NCBI GenBank assembly: GCA_963668435.2
Contig: CAXXSC010000008.1
Location: 1,054,001 to 1,118,000, forward strand
Direction of reading: 5' to 3'
Length of the DNA: 64,000 nucleotides
DNA from: G963668435 sp963668435
GTDB taxonomy: Bacteria; Latescibacterota; Latescibacteria; Latescibacterales; Latescibacteraceae
In this document: in pieces, positions 44,770-53,430 of the stretch
How the letters are laid out: every line of letters begins with the position of its first letter
How positions within the stretch are numbered: position 1 is the first letter of the stretch
The notes under the pieces: model-generated
Database searches by the model: none
What the model was told of the DNA's origin: nothing
Seen by the model: the letters and a program-made list of their open reading frames with translations, nothing else
Position numbers and translations under genes: made by a program

Positions 44770-45939
44770 TCACGAAATATCGGAGATATCGTATTCGCCG
44801 AGATCAAGGGGATAGCGCCCGTACTTTCGGACAAGATCGACAACATATTCATAGCGTTCGCCTGACACATTGGCGGGAACCGAGTGATCAGACTGGAATA
44901 TGTAACCGCCGCCTTTCGCGGCATTGAGTTTCCTGAGCACACTGAATTTCAGTTCATCGAGATCGGCATGGGCCCACTCGATGACATCCATGTTGCCGCA
45001 GAATGCCAGACGGTGTCCCAGTTTCCTGCGCAGGTCGACAACATCGAGTCCGGCCTTTGCTTCCAGCGGATTATAGCCGTCTATGCCAGTTTCGATATAA
45101 TCCTCAAAAATGCGCGACACATTACCGCAGCCATGATAAATAACCGGGATTCCGGCGTCTTTACAGACCTCGACAATGGCAGCAACCCAGGGCTTGAAAT
45201 TCGCCCGCCAGTACTCGGGTGAGAACAGCATGTCGTTCTTATAGGCTACATCACCCCAGATCACCATGCCGTCGAGCATGCCGCCTGCGGCTACTATCTG
45301 CGCCCGGGTCATTTCTACGGCAAAAGCGCCGATACGGTCGACAAAACGGGCGATCTCGTCAGGATAGAGCCCCATCCACAAGAGCGTATTTTCCGATCCG
45401 ATAATGCGCCAGAGCAGTTCATGGCACTCACAGATACTGCCGTAGACAGGAAAATCGTGATAAAGCGCCTGCACGGTCTCGATCCATGGCGGGCTGTTCC
45501 GCGCGAAACCGTCCCCGACACCGGCAATCTGGTTGTCGCCGCCGCTCAAATATCGTCGGTCGTCTCGAGGATCATCGAACGTGAACTCTCGCATTTTTTC
45601 TATGGTATCGGTGGCAAAAGAAAGGAAAGCTGGCATGGGATCGTGGAATTTCTTGCGGATAGTCGCCTCGAACCCGGTTCGGACAATGACCTGTTCATCA
45701 TCCTCCTCGACTATTTCAAAATCCCTGATATGCGGATCCATATTGGGCACAGTCACGATCCAGTCGAGATCGTAGTAGCGGTAAATATCGGTATAGTCCG
45801 GCAGGCCAAGGTCTTTCTTCCAGCGCTCGATGAAACTGCCCCAGAAAAAGTCACTGACCGGGACACGGTCCGCTTCCTCATGGCGAAGCGTCCTGTTCAT
45901 CCTGTCAAGTTTTGTGCGACAGTTTTCCGACCGCTGCAT
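44770..45939 (-). CDS. URO-D/MtaA-like (uroporphyrinogen decarboxylase fold) protein
   Basis: A 389-residue protein of the uroporphyrinogen-decarboxylase superfamily. It starts ENCRTKLDRMNRTLRHEEADRVPV, the usual opening, and contains GMLDGMVIWGDVAYKND, IYHGCGN and AFCGNMDVIEWA. These are typical of the diverged URO-D family that includes methyltransferases, not of true HemE. Metal or substrate ligands may include the His and Cys in IYHGCGN. It has a clear AGGGGGG ribosome site. The next gene downstream is the heparinase-like one, so the pair may act on a glycan with methyl groups, but that is only a guess from context. Confidence 0.85.
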   Translation of the reverse strand: MQRSENCRTKLDRMNRTLRHEEADRVPVSDFFWGSFIERWKKDLGLPDYTDIYRYYDLDWIVTVPNMDPHIRDFEIVEEDDEQVIVRTGFEATIRKKFHDPMPAFLSFATDTIEKMREFTFDDPRDDRRYLSGGDNQIAGVGDGFARNSPPWIETVQALYHDFPVYGSICECHELLWRIIGSENTLLWMGLYPDEIARFVDRIGAFAVEMTRAQIVAAGGMLDGMVIWGDVAYKNDMLFSPEYWRANFKPWVAAIVEVCKDAGIPVIYHGCGNVSRIFEDYIETGIDGYNPLEAKAGLDVVDLRRKLGHRLAFCGNMDVIEWAHADLDELKFSVLRKLNAAKGGGYIFQSDHSVPANVSGERYEYVVDLVRKYGRYPLDLGEYDISDIS

Positions 45940-46078
45940 AAATCCCCCCTCTGTCTGAAATGAACGCCTGCAGATAGATCAATATCACCAATCTATCGCA
46001 ACAACACGACATTGTAAACAGAAAAAGTAGAATCATGCCTTATCCATCGGGCAGGGCTTTGCAGACAGCATACCGAAA

Positions 46079-47863
46079 TCAGGCGCGGCCGAAACGGCGG
46101 TCGAGTTCGTCGAGCGTTAGTTTCACAATGATAGGCCGTCCGTGCGGACAGACAAACGGGGATGAGGTGGCAAAAAGTCGGTCGATGAGATAGCGCATTT
46201 CTTCCTGATTGAGCGGCTTGCCGGACTTTATCGCCGAACGGCACGCAATTGCCGCGGCGAGTTTTTCGATATACCCGGAGCTAATCCTGCCGTGACGGCG
46301 CATTTCATCGATATACTCAGTAAAGATAGCCCCATTATCGTCACCCTTGTACCATGACGGGACAGCATCGACCATGATCGAGCGTTCGCCGAATTCGCGG
46401 ACACCGAATCCCACCTGGTTGAGGAACGGCAGCATCTTCTCGATGATATCGTAATCCGCCGCCGGAAAATCGACCAGCAGGGGAAACAGGAGCTGCTGCG
46501 CCGCCGCCTGCCTTCCGTTGAAATAGCCAAGCACCTCCTCATAGAGGATACGCTCATGGGCCACATGCTGATCGACAATGATCGCCCCCTCCTTGACCGT
46601 CGAAAGAATGTACCGATCCTTGAGCTGCCAGAATGCCTGTCGGGAAGAATCGTAGTTCTCACTTGCAGCAGGAACTGCCGGCTGGCTCGTTGTTTCCGGG
46701 GCCTTGAAAGCGAGATCGAGCGTTGTCTGCGCCGTGTCGGACTGCGCCGCAGACCTGTCTTTTGGAACATCGGCCATCCAACGCTGTTCGGGCGGATTAT
46801 AGACAGTAACAGGCCGCGATCCAGTCAGACTGTCTTCCAGAAAGCGTGATGAAGTGCCAAGTTCAGGCGCCGAGGACATACTCTGGATGGTCATGGCCAC
46901 ATTTCCGCGAATTTCCTGCGCAATGACAAATTCTCGGTGAATCTTGATCTCGCGTTTGGAGGGATGGACATTGACATCAATCCTTGCTGGGTCGAGCTCG
47001 AAATAGAGAATAAACGCCGGGAACATCCCGCGCTGCACAGTCTGACCGTAACCATCGCGAACCGCCCGAGACAAGCTTTTCGAGTCGATGGGACGGCCGT
47101 TCATGACGACATACTGGTGAACACTGGTGTTGCGGGCGGTCTCAGGCTTGCCGAGGAAACCAGTGACTGTAAGGTCCTCGGCCTCCAGCTCGAACGGCGT
47201 CATGAGACGTGTCGCGGTCTCGCCAAAAATCTGGCGCAGCATATCCTCATGATCCTCGGAGCCGGTGAAACGGAATATTTCCCGTCCATCAGTATTCAAC
47301 GTCAAACTGATCGAGGGCATGCTTACGGCGACATCATAAATCATGCGTTTGATATGCCTTAGCTCGGTGTCGTCCGAGCGGAGGAACTTCCTCCTGGCGG
47401 GCACATTGAAGAAAAGGTTACGCACCTCAACCAGCGTCCCCTCATCCCGGCCGACATCGCTGACATCCTTGAGCACACCGCCGTTGATAACAAGCCGCGT
47501 GCCGAACATGTCCTCCTCCCGTTTCGTTTCGATCACCGCTTTTGAGACGGAGACAATAGAGGGCAGTGCCTCACCGCGAAAGCCGAGAGTCGAGATACGC
47601 CCGATATCATGAATGTCTGCAATTTTCGAGGTCGCGTGACGTTCGATCGAAAGCAGTGCATCCTCCCTGCCCATGCCGGAGCCGTTGTCCGACACACGTA
47701 TCAGACGCCGTCCACCCGCCTCAATATCGACAGTGATTCGTGTTGCACCGGCATCGATTGCGTTCTCCACCAGCTCTTTTACGGCAGAGGCGGGACGTTC
47801 GACCACCTCACCCGCAGCGATTTTATTGGCAACTATATCGGGAAGTACTTTAATTCGGGACAT
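46079..47863 (-). CDS. mutL: DNA mismatch repair protein MutL
   Basis: A 594-residue MutL that couples mismatch recognition by MutS to strand incision. GHKL ATPase motifs are ENAIDAG, VSDNGSGM and STLGFRGEAL. The C-terminal endonuclease part has DQHVAHERILYEE and CPHGRP. The metal motif reads DQHVAHE where DQHAxxE is usual, so Val replaces Ala but the charged ligands are all there. MutS is the next gene upstream on the same strand, 250 bases away. No mutH is seen, as expected when MutL itself cuts. The start ATG has only a weak ribosome site. Confidence 0.97.
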   Translation of the reverse strand: MSRIKVLPDIVANKIAAGEVVERPASAVKELVENAIDAGATRITVDIEAGGRRLIRVSDNGSGMGREDALLSIERHATSKIADIHDIGRISTLGFRGEALPSIVSVSKAVIETKREEDMFGTRLVINGGVLKDVSDVGRDEGTLVEVRNLFFNVPARRKFLRSDDTELRHIKRMIYDVAVSMPSISLTLNTDGREIFRFTGSEDHEDMLRQIFGETATRLMTPFELEAEDLTVTGFLGKPETARNTSVHQYVVMNGRPIDSKSLSRAVRDGYGQTVQRGMFPAFILYFELDPARIDVNVHPSKREIKIHREFVIAQEIRGNVAMTIQSMSSAPELGTSSRFLEDSLTGSRPVTVYNPPEQRWMADVPKDRSAAQSDTAQTTLDLAFKAPETTSQPAVPAASENYDSSRQAFWQLKDRYILSTVKEGAIIVDQHVAHERILYEEVLGYFNGRQAAAQQLLFPLLVDFPAADYDIIEKMLPFLNQVGFGVREFGERSIMVDAVPSWYKGDDNGAIFTEYIDEMRRHGRISSGYIEKLAAAIACRSAIKSGKPLNQEEMRYLIDRLFATSSPFVCPHGRPIIVKLTLDELDRRFGRA

Positions 47864-48113
47864 AGGGATTCTTTACTCTTTATTTATTGTCACGGAAGTT
47901 ACTGGATGCCAGACTTAAAGGAACAGCAGAAAGTTTATAAATTTCAAATAAATAAGGAATGGCCTTCAATTGATCTGCACGAAACTATTTTTCCAATTAT
48001 TTTCATAAAGCAATTGTTTCTTGTTCGGCCGTATTATTTTGCTAATCAATTATTTAGACTTAACATACATCGCAACTCTTTCAATCCCATCCGTGTTCAT
48101 CTGTGGGTTCTAA
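47864..48113. other. AT-rich gap between mutL and mutS
   Basis: No gene or RNA gene is seen. At 48083-48110 lies ATCCCATCCGTGTTCATCTG (48084-48103) and a few bases more, like a phrase that recurs between genes in many bacterial genomes from memory. No clear promoter for mutL could be found. Confidence 0.4.
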
Positions 48114-50768
48114 TCAGTTCTTCTCGTTCGCTTTTTCCTTGAGCTCATGAAGGAGCAGGAGCGCTTTAAGCGGTGTCAGATTATCGATATCTATCTCGCG
48201 CAGTTCTTCGACAACAGGGTGGTCCGGAAGCTGGAAAAGACTGAGCTGCATGCGGTCTTCTTTGCGGTCCTCCTTGACAGCCCTTGTCTGCCCGATACGG
48301 GGTTTGTCGTTGACAGTGAACTCATTAGACTCCAGATTGGCGAGTATCTCTTTCGAGCGTTCGATCACCTGCGGGGGCAGTCCGGCAAGACGGGCCACCT
48401 GAATGCCGAGGCTTTGATCTGATCCTCCCTCGATTATTTTACGGAGGAATATTATTTCATCATTCCATTCCTTAACCGCCACGTTATAGTTTTTCACCCG
48501 CGGTAAAAGAGCCTCGATCTCGGTCAGCTCGTGAAAATGGGTGGCGAAAAGTGTCCGCGCTGCCGAGCCTTTCGTATCGTGCAGGTACTCGACAAGCGCC
48601 CAGGCGATGCTGAGACCGTCAAATGTCGAGGTTCCTCGCCCGACCTCATCGAAAAGCACGAGGCTTTTCTCAGTGCAGTTATTGAGGATATTAGCTGTCT
48701 CGTTCATCTCGACAAGGAACGTCGACTCGCCGGCGGCGAGGTTGTCCGAGGCACCGACACGCGTGAAAATCCTGTCCGCCACACCAATACGCGCATAAGT
48801 CGCCGGTACAAATGAACCCGCCTGTGCGAGAAGCACGATCAGTCCCACCTGCCTCAGATAGGTCGATTTTCCCGCCATGTTCGGGCCGGTAATGATGAGC
48901 ACCTGCTCGCTTTCACCGTTGATATAGGTGTCATTCGAAACAAATTTCCCCGAGGGGATCAGGCTTTCGACAACCGGGTGACGTCCGCCGCGAATCTCTA
49001 TCTCGGGACCGTCCTCAATTTCGGGACGGACATAACCCTGCTCGCGCGATACCATAGCAAACGACTGCAGAACATCGAGGACAGCGACAGCCGATGAAAA
49101 CGCCTGCACCTCGCGAACACGTGCCGCAACCTGTTTCCTGAGATCGACAAACAGGCCACGCTCGATATCGGTTATTCTGTCCGATGCCGATAACACTTTC
49201 GCCTCGTATTCCTTGAGCTCCGGTGTGATGAAACGCTCGGCGTTGACAAGGGTCTGTTTCCGCATATAATCTTCCGGCACATTGGCAAGATTTGCTTTCG
49301 ATACCTCGAGAAAATAGCCGAACACATTATTATACTTGATCTTGAGCGTTGATATGCCGGTCCGTTGGCGTTCCTTTTCCTGAAGGTCGGCGATCCATTT
49401 TCTGCCGGAATGAGAGATTGCCCGAAGTTCGTCCAGCTCCTCGTTATAGCCATCACGGAAAATACCGCCATCGGAAATAAGCATCGGCGGCTCGTCAACA
49501 ACCGCCTCGTTTATCATCGCGGCAATATCGCTCAGGTCCCCGGTTTCCGCCACACATTCGGCAATGATCGCGGCATTGAAACGTAAACCGGTCTCACGCA
49601 CATTCCGTGAATGATCAAGCGAGATCGCAAGCGCAACCATATCACGTGGATTGGCCCGCTCAAGACAGACACGGCTCATCAGGCGCTCAACATCGCGGAT
49701 ACTGTCGAGGATCGTACGCAGTTCATCGAGATCGCCGGAGTTTTCAAAAAGATCCTGAACGCCGTCATGACGGTGTTTGATCCCCTCCGGCGAAATCAGC
49801 GGATTCGTGATCCACGCCTTGAGAAGCCGCCCGCCCATGGGCGTGACTGTCATGTCGATGACCGAAAACAGGGTGCCGCTTGTCGAACCGCTGTCGGAAA
49901 TAGAGGTGTTGATTTCGAGATTCCTGAGCGTGCGGGGATCGAGGAACATACTCGTTTCCGGACGGTAGCGGCGGATAGCCGTGATATGGTCGAGCGATGC
50001 TTTCTGTGTTTCAATAAGGTAGGCAAGTGCGGCACCCGCGGCGGCAATACCAGACTCACAGTCCTCGATGCCGAACCCCTTAAGGCTCTGCACTGAAAAA
50101 TGCTCGCGAATCCTGTCACCGGCAAAATGACGGTCGAATGTCCAACCCTCCCGGAATGTCACCATGCGCCCGTTCATACGGCTTCTGATGGCCTCTTCCG
50201 TTTCAGGCGGCTCGTTTTCGGACAGGAGTATTTCCGATGGGGCGATACGTTCGAGCTCATCGAGCCAGTTGCGCTCCGCCGACAATTCTCCCGCGCGGAA
50301 CTCGCCGGTTGACAGATCGACAATAGCGATTCCGGTCTCATTTTTTTCGAACGAGAGGGCAACCAGATAGTTATTGGTCTGGGCATCGAGCACATCATCA
50401 CCAAGTGCAGTGCCAGGCGTAACCACCTGCACGACTTCCCTCTTGACAGGACCTTTGGATTTGCCTGGCGCGGAGGTTTGCTCACAGATGGCTACCTTGT
50501 AACCCGAACGGAGCATTTTCGTGATATAGCCATTGGCGGCATGATAGGGAATCCCCGCCATGGGGATTGGATTCTTGCGGTTTTTCTCACGCGAGGTCAG
50601 GGTAATACCAAGCACACGGGCCGCGATCTTGGCGTCTTCGAAAAACATTTCGTAAAAATCACCCATGCGGAAAAAGAGGATTGCGCCCTCGTACTCCTTC
50701 TTCATATCGAGATACTGACGCATCACCGGCGTGTATTCCTGCCGCTCTTTACCTTTGCCGTCACCCAT
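48114..50768 (-). CDS. mutS: DNA mismatch repair protein MutS
   Basis: An 884-residue mismatch-binding ATPase of standard length. The N-terminal mismatch domain has FFRMGDFYEMF with the Phe that stacks on the mismatch. Connector, core and clamp domains follow. The ATPase part carries GPNMAGKSTYLRQVG (Walker A), VLFDEVGRGTSTFDG (Walker B) and ATHFHEL. It has a C-terminal helical part ending KANEKN. It forms a minus-strand pair with mutL. The ATG at 50768 is preceded by GGGTGAG. Confidence 0.98.
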   Translation of the reverse strand: MGDGKGKERQEYTPVMRQYLDMKKEYEGAILFFRMGDFYEMFFEDAKIAARVLGITLTSREKNRKNPIPMAGIPYHAANGYITKMLRSGYKVAICEQTSAPGKSKGPVKREVVQVVTPGTALGDDVLDAQTNNYLVALSFEKNETGIAIVDLSTGEFRAGELSAERNWLDELERIAPSEILLSENEPPETEEAIRSRMNGRMVTFREGWTFDRHFAGDRIREHFSVQSLKGFGIEDCESGIAAAGAALAYLIETQKASLDHITAIRRYRPETSMFLDPRTLRNLEINTSISDSGSTSGTLFSVIDMTVTPMGGRLLKAWITNPLISPEGIKHRHDGVQDLFENSGDLDELRTILDSIRDVERLMSRVCLERANPRDMVALAISLDHSRNVRETGLRFNAAIIAECVAETGDLSDIAAMINEAVVDEPPMLISDGGIFRDGYNEELDELRAISHSGRKWIADLQEKERQRTGISTLKIKYNNVFGYFLEVSKANLANVPEDYMRKQTLVNAERFITPELKEYEAKVLSASDRITDIERGLFVDLRKQVAARVREVQAFSSAVAVLDVLQSFAMVSREQGYVRPEIEDGPEIEIRGGRHPVVESLIPSGKFVSNDTYINGESEQVLIITGPNMAGKSTYLRQVGLIVLLAQAGSFVPATYARIGVADRIFTRVGASDNLAAGESTFLVEMNETANILNNCTEKSLVLFDEVGRGTSTFDGLSIAWALVEYLHDTKGSAARTLFATHFHELTEIEALLPRVKNYNVAVKEWNDEIIFLRKIIEGGSDQSLGIQVARLAGLPPQVIERSKEILANLESNEFTVNDKPRIGQTRAVKEDRKEDRMQLSLFQLPDHPVVEELREIDIDNLTPLKALLLLHELKEKANEKN

Positions 50769-50830
50769 ATATTCTCACCCGTATCCTCTTGTAGTATCAA
50801 GTATTTCCAACATAATTACCGTCGTATATA

Positions 50831-51973
50831 TTATTTACTGCCGATGCTGACAATGAAACTACCGCCGTCGTTCACAGCGTTAACCTTACGCTGTACAGGC
50901 TCGGCTTCTTGACGGCTCGCGAATCGTCCGACAAGCACCTGATAGCGGTGTTTTCCACCCACATCTTTCAGTTCGACACGGGAATCGAGCCCCCTGCCCT
51001 TCAATTTTTCATACATCCTGAACGCGTTCATGCGATCGGTGAAAGATCCCGCCTGAACAGAAAATCGTGAAGATTTCGTGGTCTCTGCCAACTGCTCAGG
51101 CACAGTGCCTGCTGAAGCAGAAGTGTCATCGGGCATACTGTCATTACCTGTTACAGGTTGGCCCTGTGACTGGGCGAGATCAGCCATCCTGTCCCCATCC
51201 AGTGCCAGACGTTCACCGAGCTCACGCGCCTGATGCGCCTCGTAGCTTTCCGGATAGCTTGACAAAAGCTGCTCCCGGTAAAAAGCGGCGTTTTCGCTGT
51301 TTCCAAGCTTTTCCCATGCCACGGAAAGCACCGCGAGCACCCGCGGCGTAACGGCATTATCATCGTTTTCGGCATCGAGCGTCTCGCGCGCAGAAACCAG
51401 TGCATCCGCCCACTGCTCAAGCGCCATATGGCACTCCATCTTGCCTGCGGCTGCGAGAAGCCGGTTTTCAGGATTGGGGCTTCGGTCGAGACAGGTCTTG
51501 AATTTCTCGATTGCCTTTCCGGGATCACCCTCGGCAAGATTGATCATGGCAAGACGATAAACGGCATCGTAATATCGCGGACTGTCAGGAAAGCCGGTAA
51601 TGAGACGCTCATACAATCCGGCAGACTCACTCTGTTTCCCGGCCATGAAAAGGATGGCGGCACTTTCATGCAGCGCATCGGCGATAAGCAATGAATCAGC
51701 ATCGTCACCCTTTGCAAGCGCCAGAAGCTCGACCTCTTTATAGAGAGCAAGCGCCTTGTCAACGTTCTCTTCGAGCTGAGCCAGGAAATACAACCCCCGT
51801 GGATCGTCAGGATGTTTACGGCGGTATTTGACAATACGTTCCCGGGCCTCATCGAATTTTCCGGTCTGGATGAGTTCGGCACAGTCATCAAGAGGATCGG
51901 CTGCAGCAGGCTGCATAGCGGCCGCAGTCAACATTGCAAGTATCAGCAGAATAAGACAGTTCTTCACATTCAT
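50831..51973 (-). CDS. TPR and SPOR domain protein, exported
   Basis: A 380-residue protein. The signal peptide MNVKNCLILLILAMLTAAAM ends near AAA (about residue 25). TPR-like helical repeats fill residues 30-270, with FDEARERIVKYRRKHPDDP and GLYERLITGFPDSPRYYDAV patterns. A C-terminal SPOR domain at about 300-380 starts FSVQAGSFTDRMNAFRMYEKL and contains YQVLVGRFASRQEAEP, as in cell-division proteins that bind denuded septal peptidoglycan. It is probably periplasmic and linked to cell division or wall growth. The longer GTG frame from 52012 adds 13 residues. It follows miaB by 56 bases on the same strand. Confidence 0.85.
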   Translation of the reverse strand: MNVKNCLILLILAMLTAAAMQPAAADPLDDCAELIQTGKFDEARERIVKYRRKHPDDPRGLYFLAQLEENVDKALALYKEVELLALAKGDDADSLLIADALHESAAILFMAGKQSESAGLYERLITGFPDSPRYYDAVYRLAMINLAEGDPGKAIEKFKTCLDRSPNPENRLLAAAGKMECHMALEQWADALVSARETLDAENDDNAVTPRVLAVLSVAWEKLGNSENAAFYREQLLSSYPESYEAHQARELGERLALDGDRMADLAQSQGQPVTGNDSMPDDTSASAGTVPEQLAETTKSSRFSVQAGSFTDRMNAFRMYEKLKGRGLDSRVELKDVGGKHRYQVLVGRFASRQEAEPVQRKVNAVNDGGSFIVSIGSK

Positions 51974-52029
51974 ATCGTTTTTCGGCAAAAACAACAGCCT
52001 TAACGGCCTCACTGTTTCCGTTCTCAGAC

Positions 52030-53325
52030 TTATTCGAAATATTCACCCATAAGCGAGGCACCTGTCGTACCGGTGATCCTGACACGGAGGAAATCCCCCG
52101 GAGCAACAGCCTGATCGCCATTGACAACAGTCGGAATGCTGAGATCGCTCATGCCATACCAGCCTTCCCCGTCCTTGCTGCGGTCCTTGACCAGCATTTT
52201 TACCACAGTCCCAATCCGCTCCTGATGACGTTCTCCGGTAATTTCCTGCTGCATTGCGATAGCAGCCTTCAAACGCTCTATCCGTAACTGTTCAGGCACA
52301 TGGTTGTCAAAATCCGCGGCCTTTGTCCCTTCACGCTCCGAATAACGGTATAGAAAACCATAGTCGTAGCGGACACGGCGAATCACGGACAGACTCTCTT
52401 CGAAATCTTCATCACTTTCGCCGGGAAAACCGAAAATCATGTCGGTGCTGATCGCGATACCGGGCATCAACTCACGGGCTTTATCGATTATTGACAGGTA
52501 ATGATCTACCGTATAACGGCGCCGCATCGCCTTGAGCACCCTGTCCGAACCGGACTGAAGCGGCAGGTGGAGGTGACGGCAGATATTTTCCCGCACCGAC
52601 ATCGTTTCCAAGATATCATCGCTGAGATCGGCGGGATGCGATGTCAGGAAGCGAACCCAGGGAATGCCTGTGTCGGCAACTTTCCCGAGAAGCTCGGCAA
52701 AACCGATACCGCTGTCATTATAAGAATTCACATTCTGCCCGAGCAGTGTGACCTCTTTATAGCCGCTTTTGACAAGACTGTCAACCTGTTCCACAATCGT
52801 ATCACAGGCAAGGCTCCGTTCACGGCCTCTCGTATAAGGCACGATGCAGTAGGAGCAGAAATTATTACACCCCCGCATAACCGCAACCCATGCCGAATGC
52901 GTATCGCCGCGAACTGGCTCGATATCGCTGTAATTCTCGGCGATATCGAGCACCGTATCGGCCACGCCCTTCTGCCTTGCCTCACTGATTATCTCCGGTA
53001 GGCGCCGATACGAATCCGGCCCCGCGACAATGGAGACTACATGCGACAAAAGACGTTCTTTCAAACGCTGCGCCATGCAGCCGATGACTCCGAACATGAG
53101 CCCGGGCCGATCAGCCCTGAGCGAAGACAGTTCGGCAACACGGCCGTGAATACGTCTCTCGGCATTTTCCCGCACGCCACAGGTGTTAAGCAGGATGATA
53201 TCCGCCTCGCGCTTCTCCTCAACCATACCGTAACCGGACTCGCTGAGGATGGCCGCAACATTCTCGGAGTCCAGCTTGTTCATCTGGCAGCCGTACGTTT
53301 CTATATATACGCTGGTTTTTTCCAT
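52030..53325 (-). CDS. miaB: tRNA-2-methylthio-N6-dimethylallyladenosine synthase MiaB
   Basis: A 431-residue radical SAM enzyme that adds the methylthio group to i6A37 of tRNA. The N-terminal UPF0004 domain has cysteines in ETYGCQMNK and NTCGVRENAE and a third in GCMAQR. The radical SAM cluster is in GCNNFCSYCIVPYTRGRE, the most diagnostic motif. A TRAM-like C-terminal domain binds tRNA. It starts at ATG 53325, with TGGAAAA upstream. rpsA precedes it on the same strand but is ended by a terminator, so miaB may have its own promoter in the short gap. Confidence 0.96.
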   Translation of the reverse strand: MEKTSVYIETYGCQMNKLDSENVAAILSESGYGMVEEKREADIILLNTCGVRENAERRIHGRVAELSSLRADRPGLMFGVIGCMAQRLKERLLSHVVSIVAGPDSYRRLPEIISEARQKGVADTVLDIAENYSDIEPVRGDTHSAWVAVMRGCNNFCSYCIVPYTRGRERSLACDTIVEQVDSLVKSGYKEVTLLGQNVNSYNDSGIGFAELLGKVADTGIPWVRFLTSHPADLSDDILETMSVRENICRHLHLPLQSGSDRVLKAMRRRYTVDHYLSIIDKARELMPGIAISTDMIFGFPGESDEDFEESLSVIRRVRYDYGFLYRYSEREGTKAADFDNHVPEQLRIERLKAAIAMQQEITGERHQERIGTVVKMLVKDRSKDGEGWYGMSDLSIPTVVNGDQAVAPGDFLRVRITGTTGASLMGEYFE

Positions 53326-53365
53326 TTTTCCACTGAAATCAATACTGTGCTTGATAAAAAGACAA

Positions 53366-53398
53366 GAAAAAAGCGGCCCGTCAACCGGACCGCCTTTT
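53366..53398 (-). terminator. Rho-independent terminator after rpsA
   Basis: On the minus strand GCGGTCC pairs with GGGCCGC (one G-T pair) around GTTGAC-type loop bases, flanked by A4 and T6 runs. It marks the end of the HNH-to-rpsA operon. Confidence 0.8.
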
Positions 53399-53430
53399 CC
53401 TGTACCTATCTGAACAAAGCCTCTCCGGTA

